Below, one piece after another: positions 1 to 11,171 of a stretch of 64,000 nucleotides of DNA; the first letter of the stretch is position 1, and each line of letters opens with the position of its first letter. Origin of the DNA: Pomphorhynchus laevis (Eukaryota; Acanthocephala; Palaeacanthocephala; Echinorhynchida; Pomphorhynchidae); contig WNNJ02000368.1 of assembly GCA_012934845.2 (NCBI GenBank), positions 1 through 64,000 of the forward strand, read 5' to 3'. The notes beneath the pieces are model-generated. The model was not told where the DNA came from and searched no databases. It saw only the letters and a list, made by a program, of their open reading frames with translations. A program made the position numbers and the translations under genes.

Positions 1-1725
1 TCCGTTAATTGCTTAGGTATTGATCCATCCTCGTTAGATATATTTCCTACTGGACTATCTATAAACGCAGGAACCAGTAAATGTTCAACTCCAATTATTA
101 ACGTCGCTTACACAAATATTCGTAGTAAAGTATCGAAGATTGACGAATTTCGGAACAGATTCTTTACATATAAACCTCAAATAATCTCAATTACCGAAAC
201 TTGGCTAAATCATGATATTGCTGATAGTATGGTAGCTGTGGATGGGTATTCGATCATCAGGGTTGATCGTAAAGTACAACGAGGAGGCGGTGTTGCACTT
301 TATGTCGATCAATGTATAGGTGTTGACGATTTTGAATGTTATACTGACACATATGGTACTTGTGAACTGATGGTGGCGAGTCTATCCCATGTAAGAAATA
401 AAGTTACTATTGCACTATGTTATAGATCTCCATGTAGCTTCGTTCTCAATCAGGAATTCTCAGATATTTTGAAAAGGCAGCAATGGGTGACCGGTTCCTC
501 TGTTTAGAAGACCAATATTTCCAGCATCAATATGGATGATCCTCATTCAGGAATAACATCTTCTAGTAAACTAGATCATGACTTGTGGAATTTTCTGTTA
601 GATAGCCTACTTCTTGTTCAGCATGTATCAGCACCAACTAGGATTATGAATGATCAAAGTTCTTTGTTGGATTTAATTTTATCTAAATCATTAACAGATG
701 TGCGTGACATTATGCATGAAGCACCCATAGGAGTTAGTGATCATTGTGTATTGCTTTTTCACTTCTCAGGGATTTCAAATAATATTATCGACGAAGTCGA
801 AACTAAAATCTTCAAGCATTGTTGGTATCGTGCGGATTAGTGTAAAATTCTTCAAGCAGCATCGACTATGAACTTTGTAGGCGCTAGCGACGATGTTGAA
901 GATTGTTGGAAAGTTTTCCGTTCAGCAATGTGCGAAATAATAGAAAAATACGTTCCTACCAAGATCGTGCATAAAAATAAAAAAGTGAATCCTCCGTGGT
1001 TTAATAGAGAACTTAAATCAGAACTAAGACGAAGAAACCGACTGTTTAAATTAAGCTGCAAGGACAATACTTATCGACAGGAATACGTCAATTGTCGTAA
1101 CTTTTTCGAAAAGCTTAAAAAACGCAAAAAATTTAACTACGAAATGATAATAGCTGCGGATTTTCATAGTGCACCAAAACGATTTTGGGCTCACATACTT
1201 AGAAATAGGACAATTCCTCCTGCGATTTCGTCTCTTCGTATTAATGATAACTTTATCACATCGCCTCAAGATGTAGCCGACACGTTTGCGTCGACTTTTC
1301 AACTCGTAACTAATAACACAGAAATTAACCAGCAATCTCGTGTAAGCCATTCACGAAGTTATTTTGATGTTACTACCGAGGAGGTTTATAGTGAGTTAAA
1401 TTCTTTACGACATTCATCACCTGGTCCGGATGGATTACATCCCCAGATACTAAAGATATTATCAACATTTATTGCTTCACCGTTAGCTTATTTGTTTCAA
1501 CTATCACTAGCTAAGTCAATTCTACCGTTAGATTGGAAAATCGCCACTGTAGTGCCAGTCAAAAGGAGATCGTCACAATCCTGAAAATTATAGAGCAATA
1601 AGCCTTACAAGTGTCGTATGTAAGATGTTAGAGCGCATATTGTATCGGCGATTACTATCCTATCTTGAATCATCGAACTTGTTAGATAATTCGCAACATG
1701 GTTTTCGTCCTGGACGTTCTTGCAT
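1..1725 (+). pseudogene. LINE-A segment 1: CR1-like ORF2 (endonuclease and start of RT), broken
   Basis: The translation shows an APE-type endonuclease: TETWLNHD near 198-222, then RGGGVALYVDQ at 280-312, and GVSDHCVLLF at 730-760, the SDH catalytic histidine motif. From 868 to 1584 come the EN-RT linker and the first RT block (SSPGPDGLHPQILK). Another frame then reads ENYRAISLTSVVCKML and QHGFRPGRSC up to the junction at 1725. The GDFN block expected around 480-530 is missing by deletion, and there is a frameshift near 1565, so the copy is dead. The start lies left of the window. It continues at 5739 after an insertion of about 4 kb. The closest relative in the window is LINE-C ORF2, which aligns along its length. 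The CR1 assignment rests on the C-terminal RGH...LSHRAVNLWNRLP block found in the last segment. Confidence 0.85.
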
Positions 1726-1843
1726 GTCTATATTATTATTATTATTATTATTATTTCGACAAACAGACGAGCAAAGCTCACAGTTGCACTGTTAAAAAAA
1801 AGAAAAGGAAAAGTAAAGAAAAAAAAAGACTCACAAACAAAAG

Positions 1844-4793
1844 TCACAAAAGTTTATGTTTGAATGCTGAAACCGATCTTGAGTTGACAATTTCTTCACT
1901 TAATCGGTTCCACTTACCTACGATTCGGTGTCCAAATTGTACAGTTTTAGAGCGTATAACTCGGCGATGGGCTAAAGTAAAATTGTGTCCACGCAAAGCC
2001 CGACTTTTCCGAACAGTCATCAATTCTCTTAAGACGTGATTTCCCTTGTGTAAAGCTTCCCATGTTGAACACATATCTCGCCGAAACCGAAGGTCGCTTA
2101 TAGAAACCATACCAAGTTTTTTTAGCCTTTCATTATAAGGTAAGGCTTTAACTGAATTTACGAGCTTTGTTGCCCGGCGCAGCACATTTTCAATTCTACT
2201 TTTCTCGTATACTGTTCTTGGGAACGAACATTGTGATGCATAGGTAAGATGACTGATCACAAATGCGTTGGCGAGTGCTCTAAATGAAACTGGACTCAAC
2301 ACACTAAAAGTTCTACGAATCATCCCAACCATTCGATTTGCTTTCGAGCAAGCCAACTCAGTATTCCAACTAGTCGAAAAATCATTCGCAACTACTATTC
2401 CAAGGTCGCTAAGACGAGTTACTACTTTAATGTTCTGATCCTCAAGATGATAAGTTGGATACACACTATGACTGCATGATTGTAAACGCATACATGCACA
2501 CTTTGATATATTCAGTGACAGACCATTCATATAAGCCCAGTTGGAAATGCTGTCGATATCCGATTGAACTAGCACCGTGTCCGAATCTGACCGGATAGCC
2601 TGCCAAATTTTTAGGTCGTCTGCATATAAAAGAGAGTGTGAATTCAAAATGGAAGGAAGGTCATTAATGAAAATACAGAATAACAATGGGCCGAGGACCG
2701 AACCCTGCGGAACTCCAACATTGACCGGATAAGGATCAGAAAGAGAACCATTTACAACAACCTGATAGAATCTGTTAGATAAAAATTCTTTTATCCAGCG
2801 AATAATAAGTGGATCAATGTTTAGAGCACGCATTTTCTGAATCAAGATGTCATGTGGAACCATATCAAACGCTTTTGAAAAATCAAAAAATAATATATCA
2901 ACATCAAAGCCCTTATCAACTAACGAACCCCAGCTATTCTGGGCAATCAAGAGATTAGTGATTGTTGAGCGATCCCTTCGAAATCCATGTTGATTGTTAC
3001 ACAATAATTTGTTGGATTCTAGATAATCGCTTAGAATGCGGTATATTATCCTTTCCAAAACTCGACAGAATACACACGTTAGACTTATCGGGCGATAATT
3101 TTCAACTGAAGATGGATCACCTTTCTTCAAAATGGGCCTTATCCACGAAAGTTTCCAATTCATCGGGACACAACCGAAGTACAAGGAGGCGACACAAATC
3201 CAATATAGTGGTATGCCGATAACATCAGCGATATTCTTGAGAAATACCGGTGGTAAACGATCAGGACAAATAGAACCTGACGATTTAAGCCGCTTGAGCT
3301 CTAGCACCACATCATTAACAGAAAACATCTGAAGAATGTTTATATTCGATGGACAGTACGAGGCATTGGTGACGGAGGAGGATTTACGAACTCCTATGCA
3401 AAAATGTTGAGCGAAAGCATTCGCTATGTCATCATATTTAATCAATGTGCAACCATCAGTATCAACAAGTGAACCAATGTGTTTATTTTTGTTGTTGAAA
3501 TTAGCATAATTGAATACGGATTTAGGATTATGAATTGACATTTGAGCAATTTTCTCTTCAAATTGACATTGTTTGAAGCGTTTAAGAAATGTGAACCGAT
3601 TTCTGGCCTCTTTATACCTACAGTAATCAATACTATTATTAGAAAACAACTGGAATTTCATTTTTTTTTAATTTTAAAGCATTCCTTAACTCTTTGTCAA
3701 ACCAAGGTTTATGGTGTATACGATTTGCAACGGTTTTACGGGGCGAAAATCGTATGAGTAATTCCTTAAGGGTGGCTTCTAACTGATAGCATGCCTTATC
3801 AACCCCAACATAAAACGGACTGAGCCATGAAATACTTAATAGATTCTGACGCACAAGTTCGAAGTTAGTTTTAAAATAATTTAAAGAATTCTGTTGTAAT
3901 CTACAAGCTGAAGGACGTGTAAAATCTGAGTAGAAATTGAGAACACAGTGATCTGACCTACCCAAAGGATCGGAGTACGTAACTTTGTGTATAATGTATT
4001 TATTCGATGTTAGACAAATATCAAGTAGCGATTGATTTTCTTGGGAAAATCGGGTAAATTTTGAAACATGTTGGGTAAGGTTTAGCGAGTTAATCATATC
4101 AAGAAATAATGATGTGGACGGACTACACACAGAAGATGTGTAGGTGTTCCAATCTACTGTCGCTAAGTTGAAATCACCAACTATAAAAAGATTTGGTTTG
4201 GAACCAAACTCTAGAATGTAATCGATCAAGCAACAAACATCTGAAGTGGGATTGCGATAGATTAAGCCTAAAGTCACTGAACCAAGGGTAGGAAGAGACA
4301 CACTACCCCACAATAACTCGATTCCATCGGACGCTCGTACATCTAGCAATTTAAACACTAAACTATTATGCACATAGATAATCACTCCACCACCCTTGCA
4401 GATAGATCTGTCAACTCGATAAGATGTATAATTTTCAATCCAGATCTCAGCATCAGTAATTCTATCATGAAGCCATGTTTCAGTAATAGCAACTAATAGC
4501 GGATGCGAATTCTCAATGCGGAGTTTTAATTCGTCAATTTTTGGAAGAAGACTACGGGCGTTCGTATATAATAACAAACATTCTAAGCTTAAGGGTAGAG
4601 TCTGCTGAGACAACGATATCGGTATGTATGACTGATAATCCTCGCTACGTCGCTCAAGAGCCGACCACAATGGGGAGGAGTAATGGACAATATTTCTTAA
4701 ACATTTATTATCCACATATGAAATATTTGAAATTACCAATGACTTATGAGCGGCGGAGGAAGGATTGAATGATCTACCTGTAGAGGCATCCAA
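1844..4793 (-). pseudogene. LINE-B ORF2: APE endonuclease-reverse transcriptase, split by one frameshift
   Basis: The endonuclease half reads from 4793 to 3639 in one frame: YTNARSLLPKIDELK, ITETWLHDR, YRVDRS, KGGGVIIYV, FIVGDFNLA and GRSDHCVLNF, that is, the N, E, D and SDH catalytic blocks of APE nucleases. The RT half reads from 3661 to 1844 in another frame: SSGSICPDRLPP, NYRPISLTCVFCRVLE, FFDFSKAFDMVPH (motif A), GVPQGSVLGPLLFCIF (motif B) and LLYADDLKIW (motif C, YADD intact). It ends RRVIRSKTVQFGHRIVGKWNRL. The two halves meet at the homopolymer around 3660-3670 (a run of T on +), a typical single-base slip site. Apart from this the protein looks whole. ORF2 begins 60 nt upstream of the ORF1 stop, in a different frame. 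Confidence 0.88.
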
Positions 4794-5707
4794 TGTATTT
4801 GAGTCTTCCTCCGCACAACCTGAAAATTTCGAATTGTCAAGTTTGACTCACCAGCTTCAATACGAGACTTCAAACATTGTTTAGCTTCACGTAGAAGCTT
4901 ACGTTCATTCACGTCGAGATCTTTTAACAATCTTGCAGACGAACCTTGGAGACGATAAGAGTTCCTAAAGATGGTCTTAACGGCTTTTGGATCTGTCAGA
5001 ATGGCTTTTAGCAGTCTAGGACGATCGTTAATTTTTCTCCCTATGCGGAATAAAGCAACTATTTTAATACTAGATACTATCTCTTCTGGGGATTGTGCCA
5101 AAACGATCGTGAGAATATTACGTACCCTAGACAAATCTTCATTTAGTCGGTTTTGGATATTGACAGAGCTTGATTCCGACACATTGGCGAAAATAATAGA
5201 ACGCAAAGGATCATGCTGTTTACGCAGTTGTGAGAAAGTAGACATTTGCTGCACCGGAGAACTCGCTCTAGAGGCATTCATTGATTGAGATGATATGAAA
5301 TGAGCTTCCTTAATGTGCTCGTTTACGCACTCTTTATGTAGAACCACACTGTCATTACTAGTAGCTGAGTTCTGTATATCATCATTGCCTGTGTGAGTGT
5401 TGACAGTCAGCGTTCGTTCATTTTCTGTTTGACGAACAGTATACGATTTTGAGTGACCTCTCTTCCAGATACGAACAGGAGTGAAACCCGTAACTGACGA
5501 TGTAGTCTTGCTAACTGCATGTGGGTATCGATGTGCATTTGGATCGATATCTGCATTATTGAAGGATTTATTCGAAGTTATAGAATTCACCTCACCCACC
5601 ACCTCAGGTAACTTATGCTGTATTTTTCGTTGTAAATTTACCTCAGATGCACTAGAGAGAATACTATTCTGTAGCATAGTTACGATTTCCTTAAGCTCTG
5701 ACACCAT
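4733..5707 (-). CDS. LINE-B ORF1: RRM-like nucleic-acid-binding protein
   Basis: About 324 residues from the ATG at 5707 (MVSELKEIVTMLQNSIL). A predicted coiled-coil-like start and a Ser/Thr/Asn-rich middle are followed by an RRM-like region (RSIIFANVSESSS, RPRLLKAILTDP, SNLTIRNFQVVRR). It matches the C-terminal half of LINE-C ORF1 in order (IFANITESS, KPRLLKVVF, LMIRNFRVVRR). In LINEs such proteins coat the RNA and chaperone strand annealing. The frame stays open upstream to 5833 only because it reads into LINE-A sequence; that extension is not part of the element. The PHD-like finger seen in the ORF1 of LINE-C and LINE-E is missing. Confidence 0.75.
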   Translation of the reverse strand: MVSELKEIVTMLQNSILSSASEVNLQRKIQHKLPEVVGEVNSITSNKSFNNADIDPNAHRYPHAVSKTTSSVTGFTPVRIWKRGHSKSYTVRQTENERTLTVNTHTGNDDIQNSATSNDSVVLHKECVNEHIKEAHFISSQSMNASRASSPVQQMSTFSQLRKQHDPLRSIIFANVSESSSVNIQNRLNEDLSRVRNILTIVLAQSPEEIVSSIKIVALFRIGRKINDRPRLLKAILTDPKAVKTIFRNSYRLQGSSARLLKDLDVNERKLLREAKQCLKSRIEAGESNLTIRNFQVVRRKTQIHWMPLQVDHSILPPPLISHW

Positions 5708-5738
5708 TTTAATATTATTTTGTAATAATCTTTTATGA

Positions 5739-6398
5739 GCACACGAAGCATGGGTTGATGCAGTTGCGCAGGGTAATGCAGTTGATGTCGTGTATTTCGA
5801 CTTGAGTCGGGCCTTTGATAGGGTTCCCCACAATATGTTGATTGAGGCTCTTGCAGATTACGGAATTGAAATTCCTATTATTTGATGGATTCACGCGTTC
5901 CTATCTGATCGTTCTTTCAGAGTTCGAGTTGGAAATTGTCTATCTAGACCGTCAAATTTATCAATAGGTGTTCCTCAGGGATCGGTGTTGGGTCCATTAT
6001 TATTCGTCATATTTCTGAATAGTTTGCTACGCTCTCTAAAATGTAATAAATTTGCATTCACGGATGATCTTAAAATATGGAATGTCATTACATGCTATGC
6101 CGATATGCAACACTTACAAGATGACATAAATATGGTTAATAGGAGGAGCGAACTTACCGGAATCATGATTAACATTACTAAATGTGTCCACCTCAGATTT
6201 GGTCGTAGTGATTTACCAAATGATTATTCTGTTTGCGGTGAGATTATTCCCACAAATTCGTATACAAAAGATCTTGGGATAATTGTTCAGAATTCGTTTA
6301 AAACCGACCTCAATACTGAAAATATATGCAACACGTCGAGAAAAATTATTTACATGATCAAAAATACCTTTAGTTCGCTTCCACCGTCTTAGTTCAGA
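5739..6398 (+). pseudogene. LINE-A segment 2: RT palm domain
   Basis: This continues the LINE-A ORF2 after the LINE-B insertion: AVDVVYFDLSRAFDRVPH (motif A), then SIGVPQGSVLGPLLFVIF (motif B), FAFTDDLKIWN (motif C, DD retained) and ICNTSRKIIYMIKNTFSSLPPS. At least one stop interrupts it, near 5884. It ends at 6398, where the module copy begins. Spacing and order match LINE-C ORF2 residues of about 600-820. Confidence 0.85.
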
Positions 6399-6727
6399 TG
6401 AAATACATCATTAGCATGTATTTGGCCCCGCTGCTATGTTGGGTAGAGGAGTTAGGGGCCGAAACCTGATAGCATAGCAGTTCCTCCTGATGACCTCTAA
6501 TTCTTATTCTGATACAACGTCTGTTATTTATTAGTCAATTCATAAAAATGACGTTTATTTTAAATTTTATTTTTTATTTTTATTTTTTTAACTTGATTAA
6601 AATTATAGAAAATCTAAAAACAATTATTAATTTTATTATTTAATTATTAAATTTTGATTTAGCATTATTATGTTTTGTTTATTTTATAATTATATAACAA
6701 TACGTAGACTCAGTTAGCTGATTTAAT
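6399..6727 (+). repeat. Penelope-associated ~330 bp module, copy 1
   Basis: It starts with the near-palindrome AAATACATCATTAGCATG and ends with ACTCAGTTAGCTGATTT. Inside is a conserved block with two arms, CTGCTATG and CATAGCAG, around GGGGCCGAAACCTGATAG, followed by an AT-rich 3' half. The same sequence lies at both ends of the Naiad palindrome (59568-59955 and 61690-62075) and, more diverged, at 39063, 50385 and 50988. In the Naiad copies it follows the RT C-terminus on the same strand, so it is probably the element's 3' end, here as a short 5'-truncated insertion. It splits LINE-A between SLPPS and LYKALIRP. Confidence 0.75.
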
Positions 6728-6898
6728 TATATAAGGCGTTGATCAGACCAATCATTGATTATGCTTCGCCGGCGACTTTTCCTTATACGCGTGGTGAAAT
6801 AAACCAATTAGAAAAGATTCTTCGCCGATTTTCCAAGCTATGTTCTGGTCGTCGGAAAATCGCCTACTGTGATAGACTAAGCCAACTAAATAAGTTGA
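6728..6898 (+). pseudogene. LINE-A segment 3: RT thumb region
   Basis: It reads LYKALIRPIIDYASPATFPY, then TRGEINQLEKILRRFSK and RLSQLNKL, matching LINE-C NALIRPILEYVSPVVFP onward. It stops at LNKL, where LINE-C has LNMP-TVRER. The expected continuation (TSVYKRYVYNDLLQLW) is found 20.4 kb away at 27315, so the block between is a later insertion. Confidence 0.8.
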
Positions 6899-7125
6899 AA
6901 AAGTTTGAGATCTAAAGTAAATACAATAAATAACATACAAACAATTAAGAACGATTCCAGAAGAACGATTCCAGAAGAATTACTTATTATAAGTAATTAT
7001 AAGTTACATTGAGATACAGACAAACGAGCCACCGCTCATCGGCTGTTGTATACTAATACATAATACAATCTAAAGTAAATACAATCTAAAGTAAATACAC
7101 GACCTGATATTAGCAGACCACAATT

Positions 7126-8253
7126 ATGGGCAGACGTAAGGGAAACGATATTCCTGAATTCATATCAAGACAAGTAGGATGTGATGGTGATGGCTGCAAT
7201 GTCTGGACTACAGTAACTGTACCACATAAAGATGCTGATACATTGAGTAGAAGAAAATTCATATGTGGTTTTTGTACTGCGTCAATCGTATTTTGTAGTT
7301 CACCGACATCAGCAAAGGACAATGCTCATTTTAACTTAAAGACACCCAAGATTCAAGAACAAATAATTGACAAAGAATCTAGCATATGCCAGAGCAAAAT
7401 CACTACGCCGATGTCGTTACACGTCAATTCAAATAAGGAACAATACGTAATAGATGCTTCAAGTTCGACTCGCATTTGGACACGAGGACATAAACATTCA
7501 CGGACGGTATATAAACAAAGAAGAAATATCAATGACAGCACTGTGATGGCAAACGACAAGGATAAAGTTACACCTGAGAGTATTACTAAATGGCCTTCAC
7601 CTTTATCTGACATATTCGCGGAACACAGTCCTAAGAACCACAATATATTGATTTCTACTCCTGTTCGACCAAAGAATGTATTGAAGCAGCCTTTAAGTAG
7701 AACGCAGACAAGAGACGATGATAGAGTGTGCAATGATGTGGCAGTCGGAAATGAAAATGAACTAAAATCCAATGATTTGACAGATAAGACATTTGTTGAA
7801 ATTATCAATATTAGGAATCGTGCTAGAAACAGAAATAATTGCGTAATTTTTGCTAACATCACTGAATCTTCTGCAGACAACGTTCAGACCCGTGTGAATG
7901 ATGACGTAGTTTCTATTCGTAAGGTCTTTTCGGATATATTCGTTCATGGTGAAGAGAATATTGCGCGTAGTCTCAATGTCAAAAGCTTATTTCGTCTTGG
8001 TAAAAAAGCACAACACAAACCACGATTACTTAAAGTAGTATTTGATTCTGCAGATAATACAAGAGCAGTTTTAGCTAGAGGTTATCGCTTGAAAGGTAAG
8101 ACGACAAAAATTTTTAAAGATCTCTCGGTTGAGGAAAGATTGTTGCTTAATAATGCTCGTGCTAATCTAGCATTTAGAAGATCGAATGGAGAGACTGATC
8201 TAATGATAAGAAATTTTCGAGTAGTTCGTCGGCGACGATTCGTGCGTTGGTGA
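7126..8253 (+). CDS. LINE-C ORF1: PHD-like zinc finger plus RRM-like protein
   Basis: 375 aa. N-terminal finger: GCDGDGCNVWTTV followed by FICGFCTA (residues about 20-55; C-x4-C and C-x2-C pairs with an intervening tryptophan), similar to the ORF1 of LINE-E (GCDNKNCNVWTHV, FLCGFCCA). The middle is hydrophilic (residues 60-220). The RRM-like C-terminal part has NNCVIFANITESSADNVQ, KPRLLKVVFDSADN, KTTKIFKDLSVEERLL and LMIRNFRVVRRRRFVRW. CR1-type ORF1 proteins are known to carry PHD-like fingers; the role is RNA binding in the retrotransposition particle. The ATG at 7126 is the first in frame after the 5' UTR. The stop TGA at 8251 overlaps the start of ORF2. Confidence 0.85.
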   Translation: MGRRKGNDIPEFISRQVGCDGDGCNVWTTVTVPHKDADTLSRRKFICGFCTASIVFCSSPTSAKDNAHFNLKTPKIQEQIIDKESSICQSKITTPMSLHVNSNKEQYVIDASSSTRIWTRGHKHSRTVYKQRRNINDSTVMANDKDKVTPESITKWPSPLSDIFAEHSPKNHNILISTPVRPKNVLKQPLSRTQTRDDDRVCNDVAVGNENELKSNDLTDKTFVEIINIRNRARNRNNCVIFANITESSADNVQTRVNDDVVSIRKVFSDIFVHGEENIARSLNVKSLFRLGKKAQHKPRLLKVVFDSADNTRAVLARGYRLKGKTTKIFKDLSVEERLLLNNARANLAFRRSNGETDLMIRNFRVVRRRRFVRW

Positions 8254-11171
8254 GTTTGGAGAGTTCTTCGAGGGATTCCATTTTACAATTAGGAAATCTA
8301 GCGCGCATTGATATCACATCCAACATTACTACTCAATTACCCTCTGCTTCTGGTATTAGTGTCGCCTATACTAATTTAAGGAGTATTTTACCAAAATTTG
8401 ATGAACTTAAGGCATGGGTCATTATAAATAAACCAGCGATCCTGGCTCTCACTGAAACATGGCTGCATCGTGATATCCCCGATGGTTTAATTGCTATTAT
8501 GGGATATAATTTGGTGAGAGCTGATAGAGAGTCTCGGAAGGGTGGAGGTGTTGCGCTATATATATCGACACCCTTAAACATTACTTCCACTCGTAATTTT
8601 AAAAATGAACTGGGCACGTGTGAGTTTCTCTCAGTCATTGTTTCACACTTCGGAGGTCCCTTAGGTATTGCCGTGTGCTACAGGTCGCCGCAATCATCCG
8701 TATTGAGTCATGAATTCTCTACACTAATTAGTCAATGTTCTGAGCTTGAAGAATATCTACTAGTTGGCGATTTTAATATAGCCTCAGCTGGTCACATCGG
8801 GAATTATGTTTTGGATAGTAGTTCTTCCAAGTCAGATGTGGATTTGTGGAATTTTCTTACAAATGATCTCATGTTAGAGCAACATGTGCAGTCGCCCACC
8901 AGATTCGCGCAAAACCAGGAATCTTGTCTAGATTTGGTATTTTCCAAATTAATTACAAGTGTGGGTAATATGAGCTATCAGAGTCCTATTGGATTAAGCG
9001 ATCATTGCATGATCTTATTCAATTATTTTTCTAGGTGTATGATCCCAAAACTGGAAAATTTGATAGTGTCGAAAAGATCTTGGCAACAAATTGATGAAGA
9101 CTCATTACGAGAGGCGGCACTAAGAAAATCATTCAACTGTGCTAGTGAAGACATTGAGGTAAGGTGGCATGTTATTGAATCAGGTTTAGTAGCTCTTGCA
9201 GATAAGTTTGCACCACTCCGTAGAGTACCAAAAAGTAAAGCTAAATACCCTCCTTGGTTTGACACTGAATTGCGATATGCTCTCAAACATAGGAATCGTC
9301 TATTTGAACTAAGCCGTCATCAGAATAATTTTAAAAAGCGGTATACAATGTTCCGAAATTTCGTCAATCGCCTTAAGATTACAAAAAGGCAAAGTTTTGA
9401 AGATCAATTAGCTTTACAAATTGATACAGAACCAAAAAAATTTTGGGCTTATGTGAAAGGATCCAGAGCTCTGCTACCAGCAATTTCATCTTTAAGAGAC
9501 GGTAACACTCGAGTGACATCGCCAGACAGCATGGCAGAATTGTTTGCATCCGCTTTTGAGCTGACACCAGATGCTTTCTCTAGCATATGTGGAGATGCAG
9601 CATCACAACAGGTAGAAATTGGTTCTCCAGTTTTAACGATAACAGCACATGAGGTTTTTGTTGAATTGGCTAGGTTATCTAGATCATCAGCGGCAGGCCC
9701 CGATGATATTCACCCCCAACTTCTTAAGTTACTTGCTCCTGTTCTGGCTGAGCCATTAGCCTCCATATTTGAGCTGAGCTTGCGCATTTCGAAGTTACCT
9801 GCTGCCTGGAAAAAAGCGATTGTAGTACCAATTTATAAAAATGGTGAAAAAGATGATCCGAATAACTATAGGGCAATAAGTCTAACTAGTGTTGTATGCA
9901 AAGTGATTGAGCGCATACTAAACAGACGCATATATGATCATTTGAGTTCGATAAAAATTCTCAATAATGCACAGCATGGATTTCGCCCTCGGCGTTCATG
10001 TCTTACAAACTTATTACATGCTCGTGAAGATTGGGTTGGACATGTTGCTAACGGGTACTGTATCGACGTAATATTTCTTGACTTTAGTCGTGCTTTTGAT
10101 AGGGTGCCCCACAAAATGCTAATTTCCACCCTTGAGTCTTATAAAGTCAATCGCTCCATTATAAGCTGGATTCAAGATTTTCTTAAAGATAGATCCTTTG
10201 CTGTTCGTGTAGGTCAGTGCCTATCGTCTTATCGTCCTATAACCTCAGGAGTACCACAGGGATCAGTCTTAGGACCCTTGTTGTTTAACATATTTATAAA
10301 TCAGCTACTAGATTTAATTGAGGATTGTAGTGTTTTAGCTTTTGCCGACGATGTAAAGGTATGGAAATTGATTAAAACCAACAAGGATCGAAATGACTTT
10401 CAAAATATCCTAAACATTGTTTATCGATGGTCTTTAAACACTGGAATTTCATTGAATATTAAAAAGTGTGCACATATGAGATTAGGTCATAGCAATGTGA
10501 GTCAAGAATATTTTATTGGCGATGAGTTTGTTGTTTCCACGCAGTCCATTCTGGATCTTGGTATAATTGTTCAAAACAATCTGAAAACACGTGCTAACAC
10601 TGATAGGATTTGTAACGCAGCAAGAAGAATGACCTATATTGTCAAAAATTGCTTTAAAGATTTATCTCCCGTTTGTGTTGTGCGTTTATATAATGCTCTT
10701 ATAAGACCGATATTAGAATATGTGTCGCCAGTAGTCTTTCCGTGTACGCGTACAGAACTTGATCAATTAGAGCGCATACTTCGACGGTTTACGAAATTAT
10801 GTCCTCAGGTACGATATCTTCCCTATGAGGCACGAATAAAAAGTTTGAATATGCCGACAGTGCGTGAAAGGTTCCTTCTTTTCGACCTTCTAGCTGTGTA
10901 TCGACTAGTTAATAAAGATGAAAATTTTCCAGCAAATAGAGTTGAACTTAATGAACGGGATGGACGTAGAGGGCACTCGAAAGTACTAGTAGTACATGAG
11001 CACGGAAAATACCCTCGTCATTTCCGACTGTCTCATCGAGCGGTGAATATTTGGAATCGTCTTCCAGTTGATGTCGTTGCGGTGCATACAATCAATGAAT
11101 TTAAATCCAATATAAAGAACTTGATTCGAAATGAAAACGAATGGTGGTTGCTGCAGTACCCATGGTTCTGA
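8247..11171 (+). CDS. LINE-C ORF2: APE endonuclease-reverse transcriptase
   Basis: About 974 aa, uninterrupted. EN: YTNLRSILPKFDELK, LTETWLH, VRADRES, KGGGVALYI, AVCYRSP, LLVGDFNIA, GLSDHCMILF (residues about 35-260). RT: SSAAGPDDIHPQLLK, NYRAISLTSVVCKVIE, QHGFRPRRSC, FLDFSRAFDRVPH (motif A, near residue 610), SGVPQGSVLGPLLFNIF (B), LAFADDVKVW (C). The C-terminal CR1-style block is RRGHSKVLV...FRLSHRAVNIWNRLP. All catalytic residues look present. The frame is -1 relative to ORF1 and no ATG lies near its start: the sequence is cgTTGGtga, where LINE-E has cgATGGc. Translation may use reinitiation at a non-AUG codon, or the start was lost in this copy. Confidence 0.9.
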   Translation: MVSLESSSRDSILQLGNLARIDITSNITTQLPSASGISVAYTNLRSILPKFDELKAWVIINKPAILALTETWLHRDIPDGLIAIMGYNLVRADRESRKGGGVALYISTPLNITSTRNFKNELGTCEFLSVIVSHFGGPLGIAVCYRSPQSSVLSHEFSTLISQCSELEEYLLVGDFNIASAGHIGNYVLDSSSSKSDVDLWNFLTNDLMLEQHVQSPTRFAQNQESCLDLVFSKLITSVGNMSYQSPIGLSDHCMILFNYFSRCMIPKLENLIVSKRSWQQIDEDSLREAALRKSFNCASEDIEVRWHVIESGLVALADKFAPLRRVPKSKAKYPPWFDTELRYALKHRNRLFELSRHQNNFKKRYTMFRNFVNRLKITKRQSFEDQLALQIDTEPKKFWAYVKGSRALLPAISSLRDGNTRVTSPDSMAELFASAFELTPDAFSSICGDAASQQVEIGSPVLTITAHEVFVELARLSRSSAAGPDDIHPQLLKLLAPVLAEPLASIFELSLRISKLPAAWKKAIVVPIYKNGEKDDPNNYRAISLTSVVCKVIERILNRRIYDHLSSIKILNNAQHGFRPRRSCLTNLLHAREDWVGHVANGYCIDVIFLDFSRAFDRVPHKMLISTLESYKVNRSIISWIQDFLKDRSFAVRVGQCLSSYRPITSGVPQGSVLGPLLFNIFINQLLDLIEDCSVLAFADDVKVWKLIKTNKDRNDFQNILNIVYRWSLNTGISLNIKKCAHMRLGHSNVSQEYFIGDEFVVSTQSILDLGIIVQNNLKTRANTDRICNAARRMTYIVKNCFKDLSPVCVVRLYNALIRPILEYVSPVVFPCTRTELDQLERILRRFTKLCPQVRYLPYEARIKSLNMPTVRERFLLFDLLAVYRLVNKDENFPANRVELNERDGRRGHSKVLVVHEHGKYPRHFRLSHRAVNIWNRLPVDVVAVHTINEFKSNIKNLIRNENEWWLLQYPWF

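Larger units (their letters stand above)
1726..5738 (-). mobile_element. LINE-B: CR1-like non-LTR retrotransposon inserted in LINE-A
   Basis: This is a minus-strand element with ORF1 (RRM type), ORF2 (APE endonuclease and RT) and a 3' tail of (ATT)n/(AAT)n at 1726-1755. LINE-A reads QHGFRPGRSCMS up to 1725 and resumes with AHEAWVDAVAQ at 5742, so the element interrupts one reading frame. The T/A-rich stretch 1760-1843 is its 3' UTR. The N-terminal zinc-finger part of ORF1 seen in LINE-C is absent, so the copy is probably 5'-truncated. Confidence 0.85.

Noticed and set aside
1051-1350. Antisense open frames opposite LINE ORFs (for example 1051-1350, 7353-7880, 30524-31090)
   Set aside because: They are shadows of the sense coding frames, with no recognisable domains.
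5739-5833. N-terminal 42 residues of the 366-codon frame as part of LINE-B ORF1
   Set aside because: These bases are LINE-A RT sequence on the other strand (AHEAWVDAVAQGNAVDVVYF), so the frame only reads through the junction.
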